From NCBI RefSeq assembly GCF_019805165.1, contig NZ_RWIJ01000046.1:9093-41457 (forward strand): DNA of 32,365 nt. The letters are read 5' to 3'. Made by a program: the position numbers and the translations under genes. The notes beneath the pieces are model-generated. The model was not told the DNA's origin, searched no databases, and saw only the letters and a list, made by a program, of their open reading frames with translations. This stretch comes from Azospirillum sp. 412522. Lineage in GTDB: Bacteria > Pseudomonadota > Alphaproteobacteria > Azospirillales > Azospirillaceae. This document shows positions 1 to 7,970 of this stretch, piece by piece (position 1 is the first letter of the stretch; each line of letters opens with the position of its first letter).

Positions 1-559
1 AACAGCCGATGGCGGCGCCGGCCTGCCGCAGATCCTCCAGCGCCCGGCCCATGCCGAGCCGCGGTTCGGCGGCGCCCGGCACCAGATGCGCGGCGGCGCG
101 GTAGCAGCGCAGCGCCATCACCGGCCGCGCCTGCCGCCCGGCGATGGAGCCCAGCAGGCACAGCGCGTCGGCATCGTCCGGGTTGAGGGCCAGGGCGCGA
201 CGGGCGCTGGCGAGGGCGGCGGTCGCCCGCCCCTCCTCCATCAGCGCCTGTCCCAGCGCCAGATGGTAGGACCCGACCAGCGCGTTGGACCGCGCCGCGG
301 TGTCGAACAGCCGGGTGGCGTCGGTCCGCCGCCCGTCCTGGAAGGCGATATGGCCCAGCAGATGGGCGGCATCGCCATGCGTCGGGTCGATGCGCAGGAT
401 TTCGCGGTAGAACCGCTCCGCCCGCTCGGTCTGTCCCGCATTGTGATGCTGGACCGCAAGACGCAGCAATCCGTCGGTACGCCGTGTCGCGTTCCCGTCC
501 ATGGTCGTCGCCGTCCCGTCAATGAACTCGTCGGCGGCATCGGGGCCGCGTCTGTTCAT
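1..559 (-). CDS. TPR-repeat protein, N-terminal part (gene runs off the left edge)
   Basis: The reading frame is open from an ATG at 559 down to base 1, giving about 186 residues of a longer protein. The sequence has helix-turn-helix tetratricopeptide character: repeated 34-residue-like units around residues 28-62 (LLRLAVQHHNAGQTERAERF, ending in ILRIDPTHGDA), then DAAHLLGHIAFQDGRRTDAT and a third ending ALALNPDDADALCLLG. Such TPR arrays are protein-interaction scaffolds and often form the N-terminus of glycosyltransferases in this group, as in the gene at 16630-19284, but the catalytic part would lie outside the window. No clear Shine-Dalgarno precedes 559; an in-frame ATG at 502 is an alternative start. 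The gene is divergent from the sigma factor and shares its 264-base upstream region. The TPR assignment is solid; the function is unknown. Confidence 0.75.
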   Translation of the reverse strand, partial: MNRRGPDAADEFIDGTATTMDGNATRRTDGLLRLAVQHHNAGQTERAERFYREILRIDPTHGDAAHLLGHIAFQDGRRTDATRLFDTAARSNALVGSYHLALGQALMEEGRATAALASARRALALNPDDADALCLLGSIAGRQARPVMALRCYRAAAHLVPGAAEPRLGMGRALEDLRQAGAAIGC

Positions 560-654
560 TCTACGGTGGCGGCACGCAACTCCTGCGCCCGTTGGCGTAT
601 CGCACTGGAGCATCGCAGGGAGGAGGCCGTTCCGGCGATGGAGCGGCTTTCGAT

Positions 655-673
655 AATAAGAATAGTTCGCATT
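655..673. promoter_or_regulatory. Fur-box-like 19-bp inverted repeat
   Basis: The site reads AATAAGAATAGTTCGCATT. Its half-sites pair imperfectly (AAT..GAA against TTC..ATT) around a central A, which is the pattern expected of proteobacterial Fur boxes. It sits in the AT-richer patch of the 560-823 divergent intergenic region, about 150 bases before the sigma-factor ATG and about 95 before the TPR start. Iron-repressed transcription of the sigma factor would fit the family. This is a pattern match only. I see nothing else definite in 560-823. Confidence 0.45.
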
Positions 674-823
674 GGGAGTTTGGCGCGGCTATACCAATGT
701 GGCCGGCATCCGGGGCGATGGCGCCGCGGGCGCCGGTTTCCTTGCATCCGGCAGCCGCGCATCTGTGACAGACCCCCTCCGCCCTCCCCCGCCCGACGGC
801 ATCCATTCCTGCGGCGCCCGATC

Positions 824-1345
824 ATGGGACCTGTAGGCTCGTGGGCGCGCAAGATCGCGGAGCTGTTCGATGCGCATCGGCTGCGGGTGGAGCGCGCCAT
901 CGCGCGGCGGACCGGCGATCCGCAGGCGGCGGGCGACCTGGCGCAGGACGCCTTCCTGCGGCTGGCCCGGCTGCCCGATGGCGAGGCCGTCCAGAATCCG
1001 GCGGGGCTGCTGTATGTGGTGGCCGACCGCATCGCGCTGGACCATTGCCGGGCGGCCCGGCGCCGGCGCCTGCGCGAAGCCGGTCCGCCCGACGAGGAGC
1101 TGCCGGCCGCCGGCCCCGGCGCCGACGCGGTGGTGGAGCGGACCCAGACCATGGCCCGGCTGCGCGGCGCCATCGATGCCCTGCCCCCCAAGACCCGCGA
1201 GGTGTTCCTGCTCTACCATGTCGAAGGGCTGCCCTACCGCGCCATCGGCGAGCGGCTGGGCATCTCCCCGCGCACCGTGGAGTACCATCTGCGCACGGCC
1301 CTGGAACAGTGCCGCGCCCATATGAGGCGGCGCCCGCCGCGATGA
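824..1345 (+). CDS. fecI: FecI-type ECF RNA polymerase sigma factor
   Basis: A 173-residue protein with the two-domain layout of ECF sigma factors. Region 2 spans about residues 16-83, with LAQDAFLRLARLP and a basic DHCRAARRRRLRE stretch that would contact the -10 element. Region 4 spans about 113-163, with LPPKTREVFLLYHVEGLPY followed by the helix-turn-helix AIGERLGISPRTVEYHLRTA. The motif order and the FecR and TonB-receptor genes directly downstream place it in the FecI group, which turns on receptor transcription when a ferric-siderophore signal is passed through the receptor and FecR. The frame stays open far upstream (to 86), but that part is antisense to the TPR gene, so the ATG at 824 is the likely start. 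It has no strong ribosome site. Gap to the fecR gene is about 100 bases. Confidence 0.88.
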   Translation: MGPVGSWARKIAELFDAHRLRVERAIARRTGDPQAAGDLAQDAFLRLARLPDGEAVQNPAGLLYVVADRIALDHCRAARRRRLREAGPPDEELPAAGPGADAVVERTQTMARLRGAIDALPPKTREVFLLYHVEGLPYRAIGERLGISPRTVEYHLRTALEQCRAHMRRRPPR

Positions 1346-1447
1346 TCGGAAGGGTCCATTTCCCGGACAGGTCATTTTCTTTGAGGGATCTGCCTCCGCA
1401 GGTCGTCTTTCCATACACGAGGCAACAGGAGCTTGCGGCAAGACGCG

Positions 1448-2494
1448 ATGGATCATCGGGATGAACAGCGCGGGGAGCGGGAAACCGGGGCGCCGGCGGA
1501 CGGCGAGCCGTACGAGGACCGGCTGTTCTCGGAAGCCAACGCATGGTTCTTCCGCCTGCAGTCCGACGATGTCGGCCCGGCGGAGCAGGCTGCCTTCGCC
1601 GCATGGCTGGCCCGCAGCCCGGCGCATTCCCGTGCCTGGACCGGCCTGCAGGCCCTCCTCCGCGACCTGAAGGAACCTGCCCGCGCCGCCTATGCCGAAT
1701 CCCGCATCGCGCCGCCCCGTCGCCGGGCGGCGGGCGGTGTCCGGCGCTTGGCCGCCGCCATGGCGGTCCTGCTGGTTGTCGGCGGGCTTGGCGTCTGGCG
1801 CGGACCGGCGCTCTACCAGAACGCCATTGCGGATCAGGTGACCGCGGCCGGACAGCGCCGGACATTGACCCTGCCGGACGGCTCGACCGCCGAAATGAAC
1901 GGCGACACCGCGCTGGCGCTCGATTTCCGCGAGGGGGCGAGGCGCGTCCGGCTTCTGCGCGGGGAGGCATGGTTCCGCGTCACCCGCGATCCCGACCATC
2001 CCTTCGTCGTCGATGGCGGGGCCGGAGCCGCCCGCGTGCTGGGCACCCAGTTCAGCGTCCGGCGCGAGGACGGCCGCACGACCGTCACCGTCGGCGAAGG
2101 GCTGGTGGAGGTCGCCGCCCATCGGAACGCCGACAGCCTCGCTCCCTGGCCCGACAGCCTCGCTCCCTGGCCCGACAGCATCCGCCTGCGCCCCGGCGAA
2201 AGCGCGGAGGCCGGCCCGCAAGGGCTGACCGGGCCACGGGCGGCGGATCCCGCCGTCGCCTTCGCATGGCGCCAGGGCCAGATCGTCTTCCGTCAGCAGT
2301 CGCTGGCCTCCGTCATCGTGGCGCTGAACCGGCAATGGCCGGGCCGGGTGGTCCTGCTGAACGACGGGGCGGCGGAGCGCGTGGTCTCCGGCGTCTTCTC
2401 GCTCGACCGGCCGGACGCCGTGTTCGATGCGCTGGAGCGCGGCCTCGGCGTACACGCCACCCGCATCACCCCCTATCTGACCCTGCTCCGCTGA
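1448..2494 (+). CDS. fecR: FecR-type anti-sigma factor / sigma regulator
   Basis: A 348-residue inner-membrane signalling protein. The N-terminal cytoplasmic part (about residues 25-75, FSEANAWFFRLQ, FAAWLARSPAHSRAW) is the DUF4880 segment that binds the sigma factor. One transmembrane helix follows at about 101-117 (LAAAMAVLLVVGGLGVW). The periplasmic FecR domain covers about 127-220 (LTLPDGSTAEMNGDT, RLLRGEAWFRVTRDPDHPF, ARVLGTQFSVR). A C-terminal DUF4974-like part (SLASVIVALNRQW, VVSGVFSLDRPDAVFDAL) would meet the receptor's signalling domain. The start is uncertain: AGGAG at 1427-1431 is 16 bases before the ATG at 1448 and almost touches an in-frame TTG at 1433. A 7-residue duplication lies at about residues 229-242. 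The family role is established; the ligand is unknown. Confidence 0.88.
   Translation: MDHRDEQRGERETGAPADGEPYEDRLFSEANAWFFRLQSDDVGPAEQAAFAAWLARSPAHSRAWTGLQALLRDLKEPARAAYAESRIAPPRRRAAGGVRRLAAAMAVLLVVGGLGVWRGPALYQNAIADQVTAAGQRRTLTLPDGSTAEMNGDTALALDFREGARRVRLLRGEAWFRVTRDPDHPFVVDGGAGAARVLGTQFSVRREDGRTTVTVGEGLVEVAAHRNADSLAPWPDSLAPWPDSIRLRPGESAEAGPQGLTGPRAADPAVAFAWRQGQIVFRQQSLASVIVALNRQWPGRVVLLNDGAAERVVSGVFSLDRPDAVFDALERGLGVHATRITPYLTLLR
2132..2173 (+). repeat. Perfect 21-bp tandem duplication inside fecR
   Basis: Two identical 21-base units encode DSLAPWP twice, followed by a further DS. The duplication is in frame and lies in the periplasmic linker between the FecR domain and the C-terminal domain. 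It looks like a recent slippage event. Confidence 0.9.
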
Positions 2495-2571
2495 AAGAAC
2501 CCGGGACCGAAAAAAAGTCCTGGGACCCCGAAAAATCCCCCAGGGATCTCCGGCCGCCCATCGTCATACCC

Positions 2572-2599
2572 GGAAACAGGAGAATGAGACGCAGTCGCA
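2572..2599 (+). promoter_or_regulatory. Candidate ECF (FecI-type) promoter ahead of the TonB receptor
   Basis: GGAAAC at 2572-2577 and GTCGCA at 2594-2599 are 16 bases apart, which fits a typical ECF -35 (GGAA core) and a GTC-containing -10. Transcription would start about 30-35 bases before the receptor ATG at 2640. This is by eye only. The 2495-2570 stretch also has a weak stem (TCCTGGG with CCCAGGGA) and A-runs but nothing else I recognise. Confidence 0.35.
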
Positions 2600-2639
2600 G
2601 AAAGCGGCGCGGTCTCTCACCGGATCACAGAGGCGAGCG

Positions 2640-5153
2640 ATGGCATCGGCAAGGCTTGGGGCAAGGCTTGGGGCAAGGCTTGGAATCACGGGTATGACGA
2701 TCGGGCGCCGGGGCAGCGTCCGGGGCGGCCGGCCCGGCCGCATCCTCCTCGCCCGGCTGCTGGCGACGACGGTCCTGATCGCGCCGGGCCTCCTTTTGTC
2801 CGGCGCCCCCGCGGCAGTGGCGCAGACCAACCCGGCGGGCGCGGTGACCTTCGCCATCGCGCCGCAGTCGGTCGACGGGGCGCTCGCCGCCTTTTCCGCC
2901 GCCACGCGCATCCAGGTGCTGACCCCCGGCGCCGTCACCCAGGGCGTCAACTCCCCCGGCGTCACCGGATCGGCGACGGCGCGCGAGGCGTTGAACCGCC
3001 TGCTGTCCGGCACCGGGCTGGTCGCCCGTTTCCTCAACACCGAAACCGTCACGGTCGAGCGGGTGGCCGCCGGCGGCGCCGTCCAGCTCGATCCGGTGCA
3101 GATCGAAGGCAACCGGGGCGCGACCGGCCCCGGCGCCCTGCCGCCGGCCTATGCCGGCGGTCAGGTGGCGCGGGGCGGGCGCATCGGCGCCCTCGGCAAC
3201 CAGGACGCCATGGACGTCCCCTTCACCGTCACCGGCTACACCGCCGAGACCATCCGCAACCAGCAGGCCGAGACCATCGCCGACGTCCTGGCCAACGACC
3301 CGGCGGTGCGCAGCACGCTCGGCTACGGCAACTTCGCGGAGAGCTTCGTCATCCGCGGCTTCCAGCTGGCCGGCGAGGATCTGTCGGTCGACGGGCTCTA
3401 CGGCACCGCCCCGCGCCAGATCGTCGCCACCGACATGTTCGAACGGGTCGAGGTGCTGAAGGGCGCCAACGCCTTCCTGAACGGCGCCGCCCCCAGCGGG
3501 TCCGGCATCGGCGGCGGCGTGAACCTCGTGCCCAAGCGGGCGGAGGACGAACCGCTGACGCGGCTGACCGCCAGCTACGCCATGGACAGCCGGTTCGGCC
3601 TGTCGGCCGATGTCGGCCGCCGGTTCGGCGACGCCAACCAGTTCGGCGTGCGCGTCAACGCCGCGGTCCGCGGCGGCGACACCGCCATCGACGACGAGGA
3701 GCGGACGCTGAAGCTCGGCTCGCTGGCGCTGGACTATCGCGGCGAGCGCGCCCGCGTGACGCTCGATGTCGGCACCCAGACCCAGCGGGTGGAACGGGGC
3801 CGCCCGGTGGTCTATTTCGGCAGCTTCGTCCCGGCGGTGCCGTCGGCCTCGCAGAACTATGCGCAGCCCTGGTCCTACTCGCAGATGCGCGACACCTTCG
3901 GCCAGGTCCGCGCCGAATACGACATCCTGCCCAACCTGACCGCCTACGGCGCCTTCGGCATGCGCGGCATGCGCGAGGACGGCGACTACGCCTCCCCCAC
4001 GGTCACGCGGGTCGACGGCACCGGCACGGTCAGGCGCCTGACCGTCCCGCGCGAGGACTTCACCAGCACCGGTCAGGCCGGCGTCCGCGCCGACCTGCAC
4101 ACCGGCCCGGTCCGGCACCAGCTGAATGCCGGCGCCTCCGCCTTGCGGACGACCAACAACAACGGCTTCGAATTCGGCACGACCACCGCCGTCAACCTCT
4201 ACAGCATGGCCGGCTTCCCGCGCCCGGCGACCACCTCGTCCAGCGGCATGGTCGGCGACCTGCCGAAGGTCAGCGAGTCGGTGCTGCGCAGCGTCTACGC
4301 GTCGGACACGCTGTCGATCCTGGACGACCGGGTGATGGTCACCGCCGGCCTGCGCCGGCAGAACATCCAGGTCCGCGGCTTCAACCGGGCCAACGGCGCC
4401 CGCACCTCCGACTACGACCAGTCGGCGCTGACCCCGGTGGTCGGGCTGGTGGTGAAGCCGGTCAAGGAGCTGTCGCTCTACGCCAACCGGATCGAGGGGC
4501 TGGCGCAGGGGCCGACCGCGCCGTCCACGGCGGTCAATGCCGGGGAAATCTTCGAGCCCTACCGCTCGGTCCAGTACGAGGTCGGCGGCAAGCTGGATTT
4601 CGGCGGCTTCGGCGGCTCGCTGTCGCTGTTCCAGACCACCCAGCCCAGCGGCGTCACCGACGCGGTCAGCCGCGTCTACAGCGTGTCCGGCGAACAGCGC
4701 AACCGCGGCGTCGAGCTGATGCTGTACGGCGAGCCGGTGCAGGGCGTCCGGCTGCTGGGCGGCGCCACCTTCATCGATCCGGAGCTGACCGACACCGGCA
4801 GCGCCGCGACCGAGGGCAAGGACGCCGTCGGCGTGCCGCGCCACCAGTTCAACGCCAATGTCGAATGGGACCTGCCCTTCCTCCCCGCCTCCTTCCCGAC
4901 GGTGACGCTGACCGGGCGGGTGATCCACACCGGGCCGCAATATCTCAACACCGCCAACACGCTGAAGATCCCGAGCTGGACCCGCTTCGACGTCGGCGCG
5001 CGGATGATCGCCGATGTCCGGAACCGTCCGGTCACCGTCCGGGCGGCGGTGGAGAATGTCGCCGACAAGGCCTACTGGGCGTCCGCCTATGGCGGCTACC
5101 TGACCCAGGGCAGCCCGCTGACGGCGAAGCTGTCGGTGTCGGTGGATTTCTGA
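2640..5153 (+). CDS. FecA-like TonB-dependent siderophore receptor with signalling domain
   Basis: An 837-residue outer-membrane receptor. A long basic leader and hydrophobic stretch (about residues 36-55) end at a likely cleavage site after AAVA (about residue 61). An STN secretin/TonB N-terminal domain follows (about 70-142: FAIAPQSVDGALAAFSAAT, LNRLLSGTGLVARF); this is the part that signals to FecR. A TonB-box-like LDPVQIEG is at about 150-157. The plug domain covers about 185-300 (IADVLANDPAVRSTLGYGNF, FVIRGFQL, RVEVLKGANAFLNG, GGGVNLVPKRA). The rest is a beta barrel ending in the aromatic LSVSVDF. It belongs to the siderophore-receptor branch. GAGGCGAG just before 2640 is a plausible ribosome site; an in-frame ATG at 2694 is a weaker alternative. 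The substrate cannot be read from the sequence. Confidence 0.92.
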   Translation: MASARLGARLGARLGITGMTIGRRGSVRGGRPGRILLARLLATTVLIAPGLLLSGAPAAVAQTNPAGAVTFAIAPQSVDGALAAFSAATRIQVLTPGAVTQGVNSPGVTGSATAREALNRLLSGTGLVARFLNTETVTVERVAAGGAVQLDPVQIEGNRGATGPGALPPAYAGGQVARGGRIGALGNQDAMDVPFTVTGYTAETIRNQQAETIADVLANDPAVRSTLGYGNFAESFVIRGFQLAGEDLSVDGLYGTAPRQIVATDMFERVEVLKGANAFLNGAAPSGSGIGGGVNLVPKRAEDEPLTRLTASYAMDSRFGLSADVGRRFGDANQFGVRVNAAVRGGDTAIDDEERTLKLGSLALDYRGERARVTLDVGTQTQRVERGRPVVYFGSFVPAVPSASQNYAQPWSYSQMRDTFGQVRAEYDILPNLTAYGAFGMRGMREDGDYASPTVTRVDGTGTVRRLTVPREDFTSTGQAGVRADLHTGPVRHQLNAGASALRTTNNNGFEFGTTTAVNLYSMAGFPRPATTSSSGMVGDLPKVSESVLRSVYASDTLSILDDRVMVTAGLRRQNIQVRGFNRANGARTSDYDQSALTPVVGLVVKPVKELSLYANRIEGLAQGPTAPSTAVNAGEIFEPYRSVQYEVGGKLDFGGFGGSLSLFQTTQPSGVTDAVSRVYSVSGEQRNRGVELMLYGEPVQGVRLLGGATFIDPELTDTGSAATEGKDAVGVPRHQFNANVEWDLPFLPASFPTVTLTGRVIHTGPQYLNTANTLKIPSWTRFDVGARMIADVRNRPVTVRAAVENVADKAYWASAYGGYLTQGSPLTAKLSVSVDF
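2648..2683 (+). repeat. Three perfect 12-bp tandem copies in the receptor leader
   Basis: GGCAAGGCTTGG occurs three times in a row and encodes ARLG three times, within the first 15 residues before the hydrophobic core of the signal peptide. If the ATG at 2694 were the true start, the repeat would be in the mRNA leader instead. Confidence 0.9.
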
Positions 5154-5189
5154 TCGGCGGATTTATGACGGCGGCATGAGGAGCTTGCG

Positions 5190-6350
5190 ATGACCAACCG
5201 AACCATCCGGGTCTGGACGCTGATTCACAAATGGACCAGCCTGATCTGCACGCTCTTCATGCTGCTGCTGTGCCTGACCGGCCTGCCGCTGATCTTCCAT
5301 GACGAGATCGAGGCGCTGACGGCGGAAGACGCCCTGCCGGCCATGCCGGCCGATACGCCCCTGAAGTCGCTGGACGACGCGGTGGCCTCGGCGCTGGCGA
5401 CCTACCCCGGCGAACGCCCGCTGTTCCTCAGCTTCGACGAGGACCGGCCGGTGGTGAACGTCACGACCGGGCCGGGCGCCCGCCCGCCGGTGTCGCAGAT
5501 GCACATCTCCGCCATCGACCTCCGCAGCGCGCGGATCCTGGCCGACCTGAACGACGACAAGGGCTTCATGCATGTGATGCTGCGCCTGCATGTGGACATG
5601 TTCGCCGGGCTGCCCGGGGAGCTGTTCCTGGGATTCATGGGCTTCCTGCTGTTCCTCGCCACCCTGTCGGGGGTGGTGATCTACGCCCCCTTCATGCGCA
5701 AGCTGTCCTTCGGCACGGTGCGGGCCGGGCGCAGCCGGCGGCTGAAGTGGCTCGACCTGCACAACATGCTGGGCATCGTCACGCTGATGTGGGTGGTGGT
5801 GGTCGGGCTGACCGGCGTCATCAACACCCTGTCGGTGCCGCTGGTCGCCTATTGGCGTTCCAACGAGCTGGCGGCGATGGTCGCCCCCTACGCGGGCAAG
5901 CCGGTCCCGGAGCGCTTCGCCTCGGTCGACGCGGCCGTGCGCACGGCCATGGAGGCCGCTCCCGGCATGCGCCCGCAATTCATCGCCTTCCCCGGCGTGC
6001 GCTTTTCCAGCAACCACCATTACGCGGTGTGGCTGAAGGGAGCCACGCCGGCCACCAACCGGATCCTGACCCCCGCCCTGATCGACGCGGAGACGGGGGC
6101 CTTCACCGACATGCGCTCCATGCCCTGGTACATGCTGGCGCTGCGGCTGTCGCAGCCGCTGCATTTCGGCGACTATGGCGGGCTGCCGATGAAGATCCTG
6201 TGGGCGGCGCTGGACGTCCTGACCATCGTCATCCTCGGCAGCGGCCTGTATCTGTGGCTCGCCCGCCGCCGCACCGCGCAGGACCACGCCGCGGCCGGCG
6301 CCAACCTGCGCGCCCCCCTGCGCGCCACGGTCGGAGAGGCCGCGGAATGA
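5190..6350 (+). CDS. PepSY-type transmembrane protein of an iron-uptake operon
   Basis: A 386-residue inner-membrane protein of the PepSY-associated (PiuB-like) family. Four membrane helices are visible: about residues 15-36 (after IHKWTSLICTLFMLLLCLTG), 145-170 (LGFMGFLLFLATLSGVVIYA), 190-215 (LHNMLGIVTLMWVVVVGLTG) and 340-365 (LWAALDVLTIVILGSGLYLW). The conserved HKW and LHNMLG histidine motifs of the family are present. Members sit next to siderophore receptors and some act in reductive release of iron; this role is family inference. AGGAG about 8 bases before the ATG supports the start. It lies 36 bases after the receptor and overlaps the next gene by four bases, so it is probably co-transcribed with both. 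Confidence 0.87.
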   Translation: MTNRTIRVWTLIHKWTSLICTLFMLLLCLTGLPLIFHDEIEALTAEDALPAMPADTPLKSLDDAVASALATYPGERPLFLSFDEDRPVVNVTTGPGARPPVSQMHISAIDLRSARILADLNDDKGFMHVMLRLHVDMFAGLPGELFLGFMGFLLFLATLSGVVIYAPFMRKLSFGTVRAGRSRRLKWLDLHNMLGIVTLMWVVVVGLTGVINTLSVPLVAYWRSNELAAMVAPYAGKPVPERFASVDAAVRTAMEAAPGMRPQFIAFPGVRFSSNHHYAVWLKGATPATNRILTPALIDAETGAFTDMRSMPWYMLALRLSQPLHFGDYGGLPMKILWAALDVLTIVILGSGLYLWLARRRTAQDHAAAGANLRAPLRATVGEAAE

Positions 6351-6535
6351 AGGAGCCGCGCCCTCCCCTCCCCCTGCCGGCGATCTTCGGCCTTCCCGCC
6401 GCGATCGCGCTGGTCACCGCCGCCGGGCTGGTCGCCGCCCTGCTGGATGACGGGCTGATGGACGCCGTCTCCTGGGCGGCGCTGTCGGTTCCCGTGCTGA
6501 CGACGGTCTGGTTCTGGTGCAGGCGCAGGCGCTGA
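6347..6535 (+). CDS. Small two-helix membrane protein coupled to the PepSY gene
   Basis: A 62-residue protein whose ATG overlaps the stop of the PepSY gene in an ATGA arrangement, which implies translational coupling. It has two hydrophobic segments (about residues 12-32, AIFGLPAAIALVTAAGLVAA, and 40-57, AVSWAALSVPVLTTVWFW) joined by LDDGLMD, and ends in the basic CRRRR. That topology fits a small inner-membrane partner of the PepSY protein. I recall similar tiny membrane proteins closing iron-uptake operons, but I can name no function. Confidence 0.75.
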   Translation: MKEPRPPLPLPAIFGLPAAIALVTAAGLVAALLDDGLMDAVSWAALSVPVLTTVWFWCRRRR

Positions 6536-6559
6536 CGGCCCCGGCGCGGCGGCGCCCCT

Positions 6560-7966
6560 CTATTTGCCGAGCCCCATCGCCCTCGGCAGCCACAGCGTGA
6601 TTTCCGGCACGTAGGTGATCGCGATCAGGGCGGCGAAGAGGGGGACCAGCCAGGGCAGGATCGCCATGGTGGTGCGCTCCACCGACAGCTTCGCCACGCG
6701 CGCCAGCACGAACAGCACCATGCCCAGCGGCGGGTGCAGAAGCCCGATCATCAGGTTCAGCACCATGACCAGGCCGAAATGCAGCGGGTCGATCCCCAGC
6801 TTCAGCACGATGGGCAGCAGGATCGGCACCAGGATGGTGATCGCCGCGATGGTGTCGATGAAGCAGCCGACGAACAGGATCAGCAGATTCGCCAGCAGCA
6901 GGAACACCCACTTGTTGTCGGTGAAGCCGAGGATGGTGTCCGACATGATCTGCGCCGCCTGGCTGGCCGTCAGCAGCCAGGCGAAGATCGAGGCCGCGGT
7001 GACGATGAACAGCACCGAGGCAGTCGTCTCCACCGTGTCGAGCGTCGCCTTGGCCAGCGACCGCAGCGTCATCGAGCGGTAGCGGACGAGCCCGAGGAAC
7101 AGCGACCACAGCACGGCCGCGACCGCCGCCTCGGTCGGGGTGAACCAGCCGAGCGTCATGCCGCCGATCAGGATCACCGGCGTCATCAGCGCCATGACGG
7201 CGGAGAAGTCGAAGTACCAGTCCGCCGCCAGCAGCACCAGGAGGGCGACGGCGATCGCCCAGTTGACCGAGACACCGGCTTGGCTCATCAGCCACACGCC
7301 CAGAGGGAAGCACAGCACCACGACGATCTCGACCGACGCGGCGCCCAGCCGGCGCCAGTCGAAGACCATGTCGCTGCCCCACTGGTTGCGCCGGGCATGG
7401 ATGGCGACGGTCGCCATCATGAAGACCGTCATCAGCACGCCGGGGATGACGCCCGCCAGGAACAGCGCGCCGATCGAGACGTTCGCCATCATCCCGTAGA
7501 TCACGAAGGGCAGCGACGGCGGAATGATCGGCCCCAGCGTGGCGGAGGCCGCCGTCACCCCGACCGAGAACTCCGTCGAATAGCCATGGTCCTTCATCGC
7601 CTTGATCTCGATGGTGCCCAGGCCCGCGGCGTCGGCGATGGCGGTGCCGGACATGCCCGAGAAGATCACCGAGCCGATGATGTTCACCTGCCCCAGGCCG
7701 CCGCGCATCCAGCCGACCAGCGCGATGGCGAAGTTGTAGATGCGCCCCGTCACCCCGGCGATGTTCATCAGGTTGCCGGCGAGGATGAAGAAGGGAACGG
7801 CCAGCAGCGGGAAGCTCTCGGCGCCCGCGATCATCCGCTGGGCGAGCACGAGGTCGGGCACCGACCCGCTGACCAGGATGTAGACGAGCGAGGCCGTCGC
7901 CATGGCGACCGCCACCGGCAGTCCCAGGAGCATCAGGCCGAGGAAGGAGCCGATCAGGATCCACAT
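6560..7966 (-). CDS. dctM: TRAP transporter large permease, DctM subunit
   Basis: A 468-residue, highly hydrophobic protein with about twelve predicted membrane helices, which is the DctM length and layout. Recognisable family segments are LPVAVAMATASLVYIL, FFILAGNLMNIAGVTGRIY, GTAIADAAGLGTIEIKAMKD, SVGVTAASATLGPIIPPSLP and a C-terminal LNLMIGLLHPPLGMVLFV. In TRAP systems this subunit carries the ion-coupled translocation path, taking substrate from the DctP receptor. It is the last gene of a leftward dctP-dctQ-dctM set, with only 4 bases between the dctQ stop and its ATG. Its stop lies 24 bases from the convergent iron operon, with no clear terminator between them. The substrate is unknown. 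Confidence 0.95.
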   Translation of the reverse strand: MWILIGSFLGLMLLGLPVAVAMATASLVYILVSGSVPDLVLAQRMIAGAESFPLLAVPFFILAGNLMNIAGVTGRIYNFAIALVGWMRGGLGQVNIIGSVIFSGMSGTAIADAAGLGTIEIKAMKDHGYSTEFSVGVTAASATLGPIIPPSLPFVIYGMMANVSIGALFLAGVIPGVLMTVFMMATVAIHARRNQWGSDMVFDWRRLGAASVEIVVVLCFPLGVWLMSQAGVSVNWAIAVALLVLLAADWYFDFSAVMALMTPVILIGGMTLGWFTPTEAAVAAVLWSLFLGLVRYRSMTLRSLAKATLDTVETTASVLFIVTAASIFAWLLTASQAAQIMSDTILGFTDNKWVFLLLANLLILFVGCFIDTIAAITILVPILLPIVLKLGIDPLHFGLVMVLNLMIGLLHPPLGMVLFVLARVAKLSVERTTMAILPWLVPLFAALIAITYVPEITLWLPRAMGLGK

Positions 7967-7970
7967 CCGC

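Noticed and set aside
86..823. Long N-terminal extension of the sigma-factor frame on the plus strand
   Set aside because: It is antisense to the TPR protein and has no sigma-factor features; the conserved protein begins at 824.
689..2455. Long open frame on the minus strand across fecI and fecR
   Set aside because: Composition (many G, R, A, Q, P without domains) is that of an antisense shadow of GC-rich genes.
2625..4940. 771-codon open frame antisense to the TonB receptor
   Set aside because: No recognisable motifs; opposite to a clear receptor gene with domain order and signal peptide.
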